This document shows, in pieces, positions 37,001 to 45,818 of a stretch of DNA of 48,430 bases (position 1 is the first letter of the stretch; each line of letters starts with the position of its first letter). Below the pieces are notes generated by a model. It was not told where the DNA came from. It saw only the letters and a list, made by a program, of their open reading frames with translations, and did not search any database. The stretch covers positions 1 to 48,430 of the forward strand of contig CACWVT010000032.1 of the NCBI GenBank assembly GCA_902764345.1, in the 5' to 3' direction. The position numbers were made by a program, and so were the translations under genes. The DNA is from an uncultured Ruminobacter sp. (GTDB lineage Bacteria > Pseudomonadota > Gammaproteobacteria > Enterobacterales > Succinivibrionaceae).

Positions 37001-38241
37001 AACATTCTTACACAGGTTCATATAAATCTCTTTACAATACCGTATTCTGGATTGATGATTTTGAGACGGGGGACATATTAAAGGGGATATATGATTCAGA
37101 TAACGGATATGCTGCGGATCATTTTAATCTGCTGACTTCAGACATGATTCAGAAAGGTAACTGTCAGACCGGAATCGGGCATGACGGTTACGAATGTCTT
37201 AATGCCTCAAGAATTGAGGAGATAACCGGGCAGGAGACCTCCGGGTATAAGATATCCGTGATAATTCCAGTTTACAACAATGGTTATTTACTCTACGGCA
37301 AAGCATTTGCCTCTCTTTTAAGAAGCTCATTATTCAGCGATACTGAGGTTATTCTCGTTGATGACGGCAGTACCGATTTTAACACTCTGGCAGTTGAGTA
37401 TTATCTTTTAAGACATTACGGTAACGTTAGGTTATACAGATTCCCGGCAGGTGGAAGCGGAAGTGCTTCCCGCCCGCGTAATAAGGGTGTGGAGCTTGCC
37501 ACCGGTAAATACGTGGCGTTTCTTGATCCTGATGATGAGGCCGTTAATGACGGTTATGCCGAGCTTTATGCCGATATTGAATCCGGAAATTACGATATTT
37601 CGGCTGGTAATCATCTAGTCTGCACCGACTGTATCAGAAGGGCGGACAATTGTGGAAAGATATCCAAGGTTCAGGACGTTTTTTTCTTCGAACACGGAAT
37701 GAAGGACATCCTTCCGGAACTGAAATTTTTGTCCGTGAGATTGCACGTACAGCTTATAAAAAGAAAGGTTCTGCAGAATTTTACCCATAACCAGATTGAG
37801 GGTGCTGTAGGGGAGGATACCCTGTATTCTTGGCAGCTGCTCTGCAGTGATTTGAGAATTCATTTTATCAGTAGGGACATTCAGGTATACTATGCTGACG
37901 TGGAGTCTTCGGTTACAAATGTTTTGTCATCGGGATATTTCAGAAAACTTCTGCGTATTCAGGAGACTAAATTCCTTTGGCTTAAGGATTCCGGCCTTCT
38001 TGAGGCTTTTATGGATAAAAAGTACAACAGGTATTCCACTGAGTATGTTTTAAAGAAACTCAGTAACGTAAAACCTGAAGACGGGGAAGAATCCGTAAAG
38101 GCAGTATTTAATATACTTTCCGTATACGGGGAGCATTATAACGGACAGTGGGATTTGCTTCGTGCTTATTTGTTCCTTTGTAAGAATAACAGTTTCGCGG
38201 AAGCATTAAATACTGTAAAACTGTTCTTCGGGAAAGGTTAA
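34003..38241 (+). CDS. Large mosaic glycosyltransferase: TPR-like/CgeB-like repeats plus GT2 domain
   Basis: A 1412-residue protein starting at GTG. TPR-like helical segments recur near residues 27-75, 140-190 and 459-505 (pattern GLFSLAKKxYEINPxEALRLAxKAF). Residues 134-452 and 453 to about 770 are a tandem duplication of a TPR-like segment plus the N-terminal half of a CgeB-like GT-B fold. Only the second copy continues into a C-terminal nucleotide-sugar half (about 770-870). A GT2 domain starts at 1082 (ISVIIPVYNNGYLL) with ILVDDGSTD and FLDPDDE. No signal peptide or membrane segment is seen, so it is cytoplasmic. It probably has two catalytic centres, as polymerising capsule transferases do, while the first repeat looks like a non-catalytic copy. 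Sugars are unknown. Confidence 0.8.
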   Translation: MFESIIHIFKSLYGWVWDFDAKELSIRQNSVFGDELADNLFWLAQKSFYVAEYDSLRIAEESFFMSPSMEKLKWLGFRFGDIKMFITAKSILSQIPNSCFKTKYDREKLEYVNENYDIIMSQKSVSLNSLIPAVEEQKLYARELSDVTLAQGLFSLAKKVYEINPNEALRLAKKAFACRKCEEIGTWLGLRMYECSVDMLKSAMDYLHNSSELFCLGTDDLRSLAAMKKLESDVSKMMEEQVGRLRQCKGAENHELNAHKNNGFIPLRIALVGNEDFMFTIRDIFADVIIISPEDSSTVCDSSSFDCLFVTIHDGKDSGWNHLGLMGEARRKLLRLIDDCNTRNIPTLFIADYHGTGDYESFVEYAQKCRYVVTSHRKEEMLKYVKDCKNSVVLGMKPVFNLRFFDHISFLHKAPYDVLFKGKWKGKDKRFHDRLSAFFNGIKGGGQSFILDVEEQKLYASNLCDAALAEGLFSLAKKAYEINPDEALRLAEKAFAYGNGEEIGTWLGLRKCERSVNMLKSSMEFLPKSGESFCSGSDDLRSYALMKKLESDVPQMTEEQVNWLRKRLGAENLEPNEQKNKYYDIIPLRIGLVGDDDFMFTVRDVFADVIRISPEDYATVCDRPSFDCLFVTLHDGKDSGWNHLDLKGESRRKLLHLIDDCNTRNIQTFFIAAYQVGDYESFVEYAKKCRYVVTSQRKEEIRKYVKDCRNSTVLSMDPFFNPAIYNPINSPQSAPYDVFYTGAWNGKDKRFCEGLSAIFSGVTGAGKSLKIFDVNYPENRYGRTFPEEFFGFCSPKIPNRLKYAVPKLFNWAVALDSSSSDEDVLRKTVSLSACGSAVIANYGSTVNNYFPNVSMVGEASEAGRIMSCLSEEYLYESRMVNVRTAYSKYTVFDQFCSMLKKAGFDLNVSAPDVLVVCEDITDGIKESFERQTYAKKQLVSYGDLTEKLLEKHKVIAWFSDEFFYEEFYLEDMVNAFKYTSASFITKDAYMSAKGLVQGMEHSYTGSYKSLYNTVFWIDDFETGDILKGIYDSDNGYAADHFNLLTSDMIQKGNCQTGIGHDGYECLNASRIEEITGQETSGYKISVIIPVYNNGYLLYGKAFASLLRSSLFSDTEVILVDDGSTDFNTLAVEYYLLRHYGNVRLYRFPAGGSGSASRPRNKGVELATGKYVAFLDPDDEAVNDGYAELYADIESGNYDISAGNHLVCTDCIRRADNCGKISKVQDVFFFEHGMKDILPELKFLSVRLHVQLIKRKVLQNFTHNQIEGAVGEDTLYSWQLLCSDLRIHFISRDIQVYYADVESSVTNVLSSGYFRKLLRIQETKFLWLKDSGLLEAFMDKKYNRYSTEYVLKKLSNVKPEDGEESVKAVFNILSVYGEHYNGQWDLLRAYLFLCKNNSFAEALNTVKLFFGKG
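34402..36310 (+). repeat. Tandem intragenic duplication of about 957 bp
   Basis: Unit 1 begins at 34402 and unit 2 at 35359. Both begin with the same 26 bases (protein VEEQKLYA), and long blocks remain nearly identical at the DNA level, for example around 34912-35000 and 35874-35962 (SFDCLFVTxHDGKDSGWNHL). The unit length is 319 codons, so the reading frame is kept. The high DNA similarity means the duplication is fairly recent or is kept similar by recombination. Confidence 0.85.
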
Positions 38242-38361
38242 AATTAACGTGACGTTTTCTATGATATGGATTTCCCCAAAATACCGTTAGGAAGTGAATG
38301 TTACCCCGGTTTGATAAGAATAAGAGAGAGTTATCCGTTAAGGTGACGGTCTGGACTGATT

Positions 38362-40488
38362 ATGTTTAATATTCAACCGCTTATTGAAAATGTTATTAAA
38401 AGAACAAATACACTGCTTGGTACCAAATATGTCACTGAAGAATTAGTTAATTCTATAGTGATGAAGATTCTTAATAAGGAAAAGTATGAATGTCTGTCTG
38501 CGGATATTGCGGATGGACTGAAAAACGTTTTTCAAAAGGAAGAGAAACAGAAGTATGCGTTCGTTGCCTTCTGTTTTGGTCGATACGTTTCCGACAATCT
38601 TTTCGACTCGCTGAATGACCTTGTAAAGGTAGGTTACAGGACTCTCATATACACCAATCCCTCTGACTGTACGAAAAAGGTTCGATCCAAGATTAAGTGG
38701 TTAAAAAGAAAACGTAATGCAGTGATTGTTGATGTATCAGACAACCATTCATATGTGGATCTGATTCTGAGGGCAACTGAATGCCTCAGGTCAGAGAAAT
38801 TGGTGTTTTATACCTTTATGGATAAAATTAATGTTAGGTCCTTCATAAACAGACTTGACGCTGTAATATCCGAGAACGATGGCAAGGATGTTTACGTTTC
38901 TTCGGAATATTGGAATGCAGGCAGAGAATCGTCCGGGAACGGAAGTATTTATCAGAATTGGTCATTATCGGGAATTTCCGGAGTCGTGTTCAGAAGTGAA
39001 TTTCTGACTGAATCTTTAAGAAATGCTGACACCAATAAGAATCAGTGGCTACTGAACCGTATTGTTAAAGATGTTGCAAAGGAAAGTGTCTGTATTTATG
39101 AAGAACAGTATCTCTTTAATAAAATAGCATCAAGTGAAATTACGTTAACGGATATTGCCGGAGCTGCTAAAGAGACCATTCTGGAACTTGAGTCCGTGAA
39201 TTTCGGCAGCGATGGGGCTGACGTTATTTTAGGAAGATTTAATCAGGTTGTAAGAGATCTTTTCCGCTGTAACATTGATGTTCTGAAAAAAGCACTAATA
39301 TTTACCTCTGTGTGCTATGTTCTTTATCTGTGTGAGATACATAAGCTTGATGTGGAAAAGTGGAAGCAGGTATTTTGCAGGTCTGTGGATTTCTGCCATA
39401 CATTTACTTATAAGGAAGTATACGGCATGATATGCCGAATACTTCCGGTTCTCGTGGAAGAGAATCAGACTGATATATTTATAGTTGAAAATCCGGAAAT
39501 GACCGATATCGGAAAATCAAGATTTTTTGAACTGATTTCGGAAAAGTATTCGGTTGATTATCAGCTTAAAAGATCATACGTTGATTACTACAGATTAAAC
39601 AACCTTATCCTGAAAATGCATTCCAGGGCTGCCAGACTGACACTCAGTTCCGTAAGCTTACGCAGGGACATGTATTATTATCCTGAGCGTCACATTACGC
39701 TGTGGCATGGGTTAGGGTGGCTTAAAAAAACTGTTTTTACTCCTCAGAATTACAGTGTGGGTACCATCATATGTTCATCCAAAGTCTGCGAGGAAGGTTA
39801 TAAGGCGCATTTCCATACAGACAGTGCAATTGGTCTGGGATGTGTTCAGACTGACAGACTGTATGACGAAGATTTTATAAATTCATCAAGGGAAATGGTT
39901 CGTCAGAAATACGGTATTCCTGATGACTGTAAAGTCATTTTCTTTGCTCCGACTTTCAGAATGGGCGGGAAAAGACATTATTACAATTTCGGAATCGATA
40001 TAGATGAACTGGCTGAGAAAATGAAAGAACACAATCTGTACGTAATCACCAAGAGACATCATATTTTTCAGGAGGATTTCCGAGATTTCGGAACGGATGA
40101 ATCCGGAGTTCACGATTCAGAAAACGGTCATTTTATCGTGGATTCGTCATTTAATTTTATTGAGCTGATGTGTTCCTGTGACTGTTTTGTTACAGATTAT
40201 TCATCAAGCATGTATTATGCATTTATTTTAAAATTGCCTATATTTTTATATGCTACCGATATTGAAGAATATAAGAAGGGACCAAACGGATTTGAAATAG
40301 ATTATCCTAATGATATTCCTTTGCCTCTGGTTGATAAACCCGATGCCGATGAATTTATTAACGGTTACTACAGAAGTCTTTCCGTTCCTCAGACTCAGGC
40401 GTATCTAGAGTACAGAAAGTATAATGTTCAGGAGTGTGACGGCAAGGTTGCTGAAAGGGTGATGGATTTCATTTCGTCAATGCTTTGA
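38362..40488 (+). CDS. TagF-like CDP-polyol glycerophosphotransferase with extra N-terminal domain
   Basis: A 708-residue protein. The C-terminal 300 residues are a CDP-glycerol/ribitol phosphotransferase domain (TagF/TarL family): WHGLGWLKKTV with His449, GCVQTDRLYDEDF, APTFRMGGKRHYY, VITKRHHIF and TDYSSSMYYAF, all with expected spacing. The N-terminal part (about 70-330; KINVRSFINRLDAV, SGISGVVFRSEFL) is shared with the protein at 45819-48071 and looks like a divergent, possibly inactive GT-A domain. The family normally transfers glycerol-phosphate or ribitol-phosphate from a CDP donor onto a growing chain at the cytoplasmic face. It is the last gene of the + strand block. Its presence, with a second copy and a cytidylyltransferase on the other strand, suggests a teichoic-acid-like polymer or side chain. 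Confidence 0.85.
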   Translation: MFNIQPLIENVIKRTNTLLGTKYVTEELVNSIVMKILNKEKYECLSADIADGLKNVFQKEEKQKYAFVAFCFGRYVSDNLFDSLNDLVKVGYRTLIYTNPSDCTKKVRSKIKWLKRKRNAVIVDVSDNHSYVDLILRATECLRSEKLVFYTFMDKINVRSFINRLDAVISENDGKDVYVSSEYWNAGRESSGNGSIYQNWSLSGISGVVFRSEFLTESLRNADTNKNQWLLNRIVKDVAKESVCIYEEQYLFNKIASSEITLTDIAGAAKETILELESVNFGSDGADVILGRFNQVVRDLFRCNIDVLKKALIFTSVCYVLYLCEIHKLDVEKWKQVFCRSVDFCHTFTYKEVYGMICRILPVLVEENQTDIFIVENPEMTDIGKSRFFELISEKYSVDYQLKRSYVDYYRLNNLILKMHSRAARLTLSSVSLRRDMYYYPERHITLWHGLGWLKKTVFTPQNYSVGTIICSSKVCEEGYKAHFHTDSAIGLGCVQTDRLYDEDFINSSREMVRQKYGIPDDCKVIFFAPTFRMGGKRHYYNFGIDIDELAEKMKEHNLYVITKRHHIFQEDFRDFGTDESGVHDSENGHFIVDSSFNFIELMCSCDCFVTDYSSSMYYAFILKLPIFLYATDIEEYKKGPNGFEIDYPNDIPLPLVDKPDADEFINGYYRSLSVPQTQAYLEYRKYNVQECDGKVAERVMDFISSML

Positions 40489-40771
40489 TTCGATAAAATT
40501 TAACACTGCTAATGCCATCGATGCTATTACCGAAAATTTAATTGCAAAGAATCATATTTTGGAAAGTGCTATGCATACTAATTGAATGTAAAAAAATAAA
40601 TCGTGATTCTAAAAAAGCATGGCACTACTTACGATGAATTTATAGAAAATGTTTGTAAACCTGTTATTGGAATAATCTCTGTATGACATATGGCGAAGTC
40701 TGATAAATTTTAGATGCCAAATTTTGGGTCTGTTTACGCCCATAATACCCGGTCTCTGAGAATACTCCCGC
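40489..40771. other. Convergent gap with apparent gene debris
   Basis: 283 bases between converging genes. Two short + strand stretches look once-coding: one giving NTANAIDAITENLIAKNHI... ending TGA near 40586, and one giving KKHGTTYDEFIENVCKPVI... ending near 40686. Neither has a start or a recognisable domain. No clear terminator hairpin was seen for either side. Confidence 0.3.
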
Positions 40772-41635
40772 CTACAAAGAAAAACGATTTTTATTCTTTT
40801 TTAAGAGCGTCTCTACTGTAATACAATCCAAGGATCTCAATAATGTATTTTCTTCATCTTGTTTAAAAATACCAAATCCCTTATCATTATTAAATCTAGC
40901 GAATTCTAATGAATCAAAGTCGGTAAAATTGTTACTATTTTTACTACGCCATAGCACATTTGTCCTTATTTGTCTCGCTGGGTTTCCTGCCCAAATGGTG
41001 TTTGATTTAATTTTTTTCCCTGAGACAACAGAATTCGCACCTATAATGGCGCCAGAACCAACGATAGTTCCTTTTAGAATAAATGTATTTGGGCCAACCC
41101 AAACATGGTCACCAATTACGATTGACTTTGATTTGTTTAATCGTAGGGAGGTATCTATGTCGTAGATTAAATGACTGTCGGAATTACGTAAAGTTACGTT
41201 GTAGGAAAATAGGCAGTCGTCCCCAATAATTATGTTTTGGTGTTCATAAACAAAAAAAATAGCTTTAGAATTATTAAAATCGTTGAAATAACAATTTTTG
41301 CCTATATAAAGCAGACTATTACTACAAATATGAATAATGAGTTTATAATTTCTTTTAGATTCATTAATATAAATATTTGAATTATTTCCCTTAAATATTA
41401 TTTTACTTCCATTAAGTGTGACATTTTTTCCTAGTATCAACGTGTTATTGCAACAGTCCTTTTCAAACCTAATTTCGGTTTTGGATAGATCTCTGTCGCA
41501 CTGTAAAAAAATAATTCTATTTCCTCTTTCGTAGTCGTGAGCATAGTGGGGACATTGAAGTAAGGGTATTGAGTTTATGCTACATTTTGTAATAGTAGAT
41601 TTGTCAAGGGATGCTGGGGACATAAGCTTCTTCAC
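40772..41635 (-). CDS. Hexapeptide-repeat (left-handed beta-helix) acyltransferase
   Basis: A 287-residue protein whose central and C-terminal parts show the hexapeptide pattern of LbH acyltransferases: KNVTLNGSKIIFKGNNSNIYI, GKNCYFND, IIIGDDCLFSYNVTLRNSD, then IVIGDHVWVGPNTFILKGTIVGSGAIIGANSVV and AGNPARQIR. The last block is the characteristic active-site and acyl-CoA-binding end of serine- and sugar-O-acetyltransferases. It probably acetylates a sugar or polyol of the polymer. The first 60 residues are an unusual polar extension. The frame opens at a GTG (41635); an ATG at 41623 is an equally possible start. It is at the 3' end of the - strand block and clearly more AT-rich than the + strand genes, suggesting recent acquisition. 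Confidence 0.82.
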   Translation of the reverse strand: MKKLMSPASLDKSTITKCSINSIPLLQCPHYAHDYERGNRIIFLQCDRDLSKTEIRFEKDCCNNTLILGKNVTLNGSKIIFKGNNSNIYINESKRNYKLIIHICSNSLLYIGKNCYFNDFNNSKAIFFVYEHQNIIIGDDCLFSYNVTLRNSDSHLIYDIDTSLRLNKSKSIVIGDHVWVGPNTFILKGTIVGSGAIIGANSVVSGKKIKSNTIWAGNPARQIRTNVLWRSKNSNNFTDFDSLEFARFNNDKGFGIFKQDEENTLLRSLDCITVETLLKKNKNRFSL

Positions 41636-41746
41636 TTAATGATATTATTCAATATATTATACGTTTGAACATTTCTATTGTTATCGAGGAATAATACTTC
41701 TTCCAATCATTATGTGAAGAAGTATTATTTGCCAATAAAAAGTATA

Positions 41747-43396
41747 TTATTTAAATAAAGTAGGATATTTTGCTTTTAAACCAGGATATAACTCCTTTAG
41801 AAATATATTGTTATCACATTTATTAAATACTTTAAAGTAACGTTTCCTATTCTTCTTATATTTATCAATATCAAATACCTTAGAATATTTATCCAGGCTA
41901 TCGTATAGATCCAAGGCAAATAATGTTCTAAGACATTTTTTGCATACTCCACAGTTGTTAGGTGTAGATGTATCTAAGCAAACATCCAATGTGTCATAAC
42001 TTGGCTGAAAATCTGTAATAACTTTTGTTTTTATATGACGAGGATACCCAGCTCCGCTTTCAATTATATGAAAATTACTAGTATTGCAAGTCGCAACTAA
42101 CAGTAATTCATATTTTGCTGTATCAAGAGTACTGCAACCATCAATAGTATATTGATTGTGACTTGTTGCTGTTGCATATATGTATGTTTTGAAGAGATTT
42201 TTTAATGTATAAACAGCGAAGATTATTTTAAAGAAATGAACATATACATGTATAAATCGGTTATACAAAGAAGTGATGTTAGAGTTAGTTTTCACAACAG
42301 GGAGATTTAATTTGCTAGCTGTTCTATATACTTTGTCATGAATGTAATCTATGTCTGTATCTTCGTCAAAGTAATTTCCAACATAAATATGTGTAGGTTT
42401 TAGCGAAGGATAATCATCATTGGAATATTTTGCGAGTGAATAAAAAGAATCTATACCACATGATAGTCCGCATCCCACTGCGTCCCCTTTCTTCTTTACT
42501 GTTGTTGTTTTGGCCTTAATTTTGATATGGTATAATCTAGGATCTGCTGCGTATAGATTAGGTAACAGATATTCATTTACATTATGAAGGAATTCATCAG
42601 AGACAGGGTATTCCATTACAATATCATGATTTGTTCTTATAGCATAAGGAATCAAAGCAAGAAGAAACGCATCAGAGGTTTCTAGATCTAAATACTGTTT
42701 GTAGTTATTATCAACAGAAACCCATAATTTTTTTATTTTTCCATTTATCGAGATATCACTATTTAAATAGCATGTATTATTGTCGGAAGAAATGTAAGGC
42801 TTGGACGCAACAATATCTTTCTTGAAATTACTTTGTAGAACATCAAAAGCCTTAAATGGTTTTTTATTGTACACAAAACAAGAATTAATTAGATCTGTAG
42901 ATACATTGGCTTTAACTGAATAAAAATAATCGGTTATAAGTTTAGTGTTGTACGCACGAGTCTTATCTTTTTCAAAAATTATTTTAAATTTATTCTTTGA
43001 AAAGGAGAAAACCTTTGATAGAAATTCTTTAGTAATTTTCTCTCTTACACCAATGACCTCAGTATGTCTAAATACTTCATTTAAGAAATTTTTAATAGAT
43101 TCTAACAACTGAGTACTTAAATGAGAAAAATCCTTCTCATTTTCAAATTTACAACCAATACCAGCCAAATAGAGAGGTGAATCATGCGAAATTTTTGATA
43201 AAATTTTTGTGGATTCATTTATTAGATCAATATTCCCCTCAGAAAATAAATCATTAGAAAACATTAAATAAATAAAATCTGCATCGCAGGTGGGGAATGC
43301 ATTTTCTTCATTATCATCATTGATAGTGTAAAAATCCTGAATTTGATAGTCTTTAGAATAATTTACATAAAATCTTCTATTCGTAATAATTCTCAT
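41747..43396 (-). CDS. QueC-like PP-loop ATPase superfamily protein of unknown role
   Basis: A 549-residue protein. Its C-terminal half contains a PP-loop-like nucleotide-binding motif, SCGIDSFYSLAKYS (residues 312-325; the usual SGGxDS reads SCGIDS). Near 470-486 it has a cysteine cluster of pattern C...CGVCKKCLRT, resembling the zinc site at the end of QueC (7-cyano-7-deazaguanine synthase). PP-loop enzymes adenylate a carbonyl or carboxylate and then add nitrogen or sulfur. The N-terminal 300 residues match nothing I recognise. No other queuosine gene is near, and the setting is polysaccharide synthesis. Conversion of a sugar acid (for example ManNAcA) or another building block to an amide is one idea, unproven. 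AAGG eight bases before the ATG supports the start. It is very AT-rich. Confidence 0.65.
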   Translation of the reverse strand: MRIITNRRFYVNYSKDYQIQDFYTINDDNEENAFPTCDADFIYLMFSNDLFSEGNIDLINESTKILSKISHDSPLYLAGIGCKFENEKDFSHLSTQLLESIKNFLNEVFRHTEVIGVREKITKEFLSKVFSFSKNKFKIIFEKDKTRAYNTKLITDYFYSVKANVSTDLINSCFVYNKKPFKAFDVLQSNFKKDIVASKPYISSDNNTCYLNSDISINGKIKKLWVSVDNNYKQYLDLETSDAFLLALIPYAIRTNHDIVMEYPVSDEFLHNVNEYLLPNLYAADPRLYHIKIKAKTTTVKKKGDAVGCGLSCGIDSFYSLAKYSNDDYPSLKPTHIYVGNYFDEDTDIDYIHDKVYRTASKLNLPVVKTNSNITSLYNRFIHVYVHFFKIIFAVYTLKNLFKTYIYATATSHNQYTIDGCSTLDTAKYELLLVATCNTSNFHIIESGAGYPRHIKTKVITDFQPSYDTLDVCLDTSTPNNCGVCKKCLRTLFALDLYDSLDKYSKVFDIDKYKKNRKRYFKVFNKCDNNIFLKELYPGLKAKYPTLFK

Positions 43397-43610
43397 AATA
43401 ACCTTAAAGTAAAGTAATCAGTTCTTAATAAAACCCTTACTGCCAAACACTAGAATAACTTACCATCACGATCAGTTAGGTCGATCTTTTGACATGTTAT
43501 GAAAAAAGTTTATTTCTTTGCTATCTAGTGTCATAGATAAGTATGCACTGTGTTTTCGGCATAAGATTTAGGTCTGAAAATGTTATTTCAGACCATTCAT
43601 AATGTTTGCG

Positions 43611-44675
43611 TTATTTATTATTCAATAATTCTCGCAATTGTGTTTGCATTGCTTTAGCTTCTACATGAGTTCTGTCTAAGATAGAACGCATAAAAGAAGT
43701 ACGCCATCTATATTCCTGTAGTCTTGTATAGGAAATTTTGCTGAAAAACGTTAGACTTTTATCTTTGTTCTTCTCACAATAGCTGACAAAGTCTTCAATT
43801 TTTTTAATAAGATTATTTCTGGTTTCTAAATAATCATTCTTATTAGGAGTTCCGTTTATAAAGTCGAAACCATCATATCCTTTAGCCAGAAATTCATTAT
43901 TATTACAAAAATGTAACCACTTCTTATATGGCTCAAATCTGTTAGGATCGTTCATTGTTTTGGATTGAATGCACATTACAGGTACTCCCATTGCCAGACA
44001 AGGAAGTGAAACGTGCAGTCTTCTTGTAACTACGTACTTTGCATTTTGGTAAAGAGTCAGGTACTTTTCAACTCTCTTTTTTCTTTCTTCCCATGAAGCT
44101 CCCTTGATGTTTTCTGTTGTATGAGTAACGTTGATAATTTTATATTTATTACCAATCATCGCTCTGATCTTACTTTCAACATCCTTATTCAGGTCAACAA
44201 AAACAACGTAAGTTCCCTTATCCTTTGTTTCAGGCTGTTTTGGAAGAGTTAAGGTAACGCATCCAGAAAAATAGCAAGGAATGTCCTTTTCTTTGAATAC
44301 TTCAGTTGTATACAGATCTCTACATCCTACCGGACCGAAATCCTTAAACCACTGTCCCCCTATACCATCATATAACTCTCTGTAAATAGGGATGGCATAA
44401 GCATTCTTAAGTGGGTCAGTATCTCTGTCATAGTGATGATATCCTACCAAAAGAGGAATCAGCTGACGTGAAGGTGGCATATGGAATTTTCTCCACATAA
44501 ACCAGGCTGCCATAATAAGAGCTACAGGTTCACGTCCATCCCCTAATTTAAATACATCCAATTTTTCGCGATTTACAACAACATCAACTCTGGGAAGGAA
44601 ACGAGCTGCGGCATATGACTGAATATCATCACCTATATTGCTGTTATTTTCGTTAACCAAAAGACCATATTTCAT
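43611..44675 (-). CDS. Polysaccharide pyruvyl transferase family protein
   Basis: A 354-residue protein with the GT-B-like layout of the polysaccharide pyruvyl transferase family. The N-terminus has NENNSNIGDDIQSYAAARFLP, where the N-x-GD motif is the family hallmark. The middle has GPVGCRDLYTTEVFKEKDIPCYFSGCVTLTLP. The C-terminal part has NAKYVVTRRLHVSLPCLAMGVPVMCIQS, with the conserved arginine-leucine-histidine in the substrate-binding region. Family members place a pyruvate ketal on a sugar using phosphoenolpyruvate, though some have other roles. A ketal would add negative charge to the polymer. The gene has a good ribosome site (AAGG, eight bases) and lies in the - strand block between the epimerase and the PP-loop gene. 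A 214-base gap without genes separates it from the latter. Confidence 0.8.
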   Translation of the reverse strand: MKYGLLVNENNSNIGDDIQSYAAARFLPRVDVVVNREKLDVFKLGDGREPVALIMAAWFMWRKFHMPPSRQLIPLLVGYHHYDRDTDPLKNAYAIPIYRELYDGIGGQWFKDFGPVGCRDLYTTEVFKEKDIPCYFSGCVTLTLPKQPETKDKGTYVVFVDLNKDVESKIRAMIGNKYKIINVTHTTENIKGASWEERKKRVEKYLTLYQNAKYVVTRRLHVSLPCLAMGVPVMCIQSKTMNDPNRFEPYKKWLHFCNNNEFLAKGYDGFDFINGTPNKNDYLETRNNLIKKIEDFVSYCEKNKDKSLTFFSKISYTRLQEYRWRTSFMRSILDRTHVEAKAMQTQLRELLNNK

Positions 44676-44734
44676 AAAAATACCTTCTATAAAAGTTCAA
44701 CAAATATTGAATTTTTGAAAAATAAATTCACAGA

Positions 44735-45802
44735 TTAATTCTCTAAAGATTGAAGATAGGAAACAGTTCTTCTTATTTGTTCTTCAAACTTCACTCGTGG
44801 AAAATTGTTAAGCTTGGAAATTTTTGAATTATCCAACAATCGATAAAATTCCCCTAAATACTTTGACACATCAGCATTTGTGTTGAATTCGATATCAATT
44901 TCATTATTTGATACCTGCTTATACAACTCTGCCATTTCGAGAATTGAACAGTAGGATTCGTTATTGGATAAGTTATATATTTCTCCGTCATCACCCAGCA
45001 GCAATGCAGAGATAATTCCTCTGACGGCATCAGCCGTATACAGGTAATCTCGTTTTGTTCCTCCTTTAGTAAGAAGAACAATATTTGATTTATTGATTAC
45101 GGAACGGGCAAACTGAGCAAATACTCTTTGGTCATCAGGAACAATCCCCGGACCAAAGGTCTGTGTCAGTCTGACAACCTTGGAATGTACGCCATACTCT
45201 TTAAAGTATGAAACACAAAGATTTTCAGCAACTCGCTTACTCTGAGGATAACAATTTCTAATAACGTTATGATCAAGTATTCCTGAATCACTTTCTTTAG
45301 CAAGTTCATGATCTAAAGTGCCGTAAACTTCCATTGAAGACAGGAATACTACGGACTCAACGTTATTAATTTTTGAGTATTCTAAAAGACCAGCTGTACT
45401 GTCTATTGTTGTCAGAATTGTTTCTACAGGCCTATTTACAAAGTCACTGCTGGATGTGTTACTGGCGGTATGAATTATAAAATCATACTTTCCGGACAGA
45501 TTAATCTCCTGTGAAATGTCTCCAACCTCAAAAGTCAGGTTAGAGTGATCTTTCAGAAGATTGCCAAAAACAACATTAGCTTTCTCTTTATTTCTTACGA
45601 AGGCTCCTACATTTAAGTCAACATTGTAAACATCAGCACAATAAAGCAGGGTTTTTACTGCTAGTGAACCCAGCAATCCGGTGGCACCGGTAACCAATAC
45701 AGATTTTCCGCTAAACCTGTTCCACGGAATAACCCTGTCATTTACAATACTTTGTAAATCTTCAATTATTAGAGAATTTTCTTTTGCCCATGATTCTTTC
45801 AT
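44735..45802 (-). CDS. NAD(P)-dependent epimerase/dehydratase (extended SDR)
   Basis: A 355-residue extended short-chain dehydrogenase. The nucleotide-binding motif is GATGLLG (about residue 37), the NAD-contacting stretch is HTASNTSSSDF, the serine region is VVFLSSMEVYG, and the catalytic pair is in YPQSKRVAENL (YxxxK). The C-terminal half (GGTKRDYLYTADAVRGI) is typical of nucleotide-sugar epimerases and dehydratases. It probably makes or modifies a nucleotide-activated sugar or polyol; the exact substrate cannot be told. It starts 16 bases after the stop of the TagF-like gene, so the two share a transcript, and with the TarI-like gene further up it may belong to the CDP-activated precursor pathway. 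Confidence 0.83.
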   Translation of the reverse strand: MKESWAKENSLIIEDLQSIVNDRVIPWNRFSGKSVLVTGATGLLGSLAVKTLLYCADVYNVDLNVGAFVRNKEKANVVFGNLLKDHSNLTFEVGDISQEINLSGKYDFIIHTASNTSSSDFVNRPVETILTTIDSTAGLLEYSKINNVESVVFLSSMEVYGTLDHELAKESDSGILDHNVIRNCYPQSKRVAENLCVSYFKEYGVHSKVVRLTQTFGPGIVPDDQRVFAQFARSVINKSNIVLLTKGGTKRDYLYTADAVRGIISALLLGDDGEIYNLSNNESYCSILEMAELYKQVSNNEIDIEFNTNADVSKYLGEFYRLLDNSKISKLNNFPRVKFEEQIRRTVSYLQSLEN

Positions 45803-45818
45803 AACTACATTTCTCTTC

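Noticed and set aside
41747-43396. Queuosine biosynthesis enzyme QueC
   Set aside because: The protein is far longer than QueC, the loop is SCGIDS instead of SGGxDS, and no queD, queE or queF is present.
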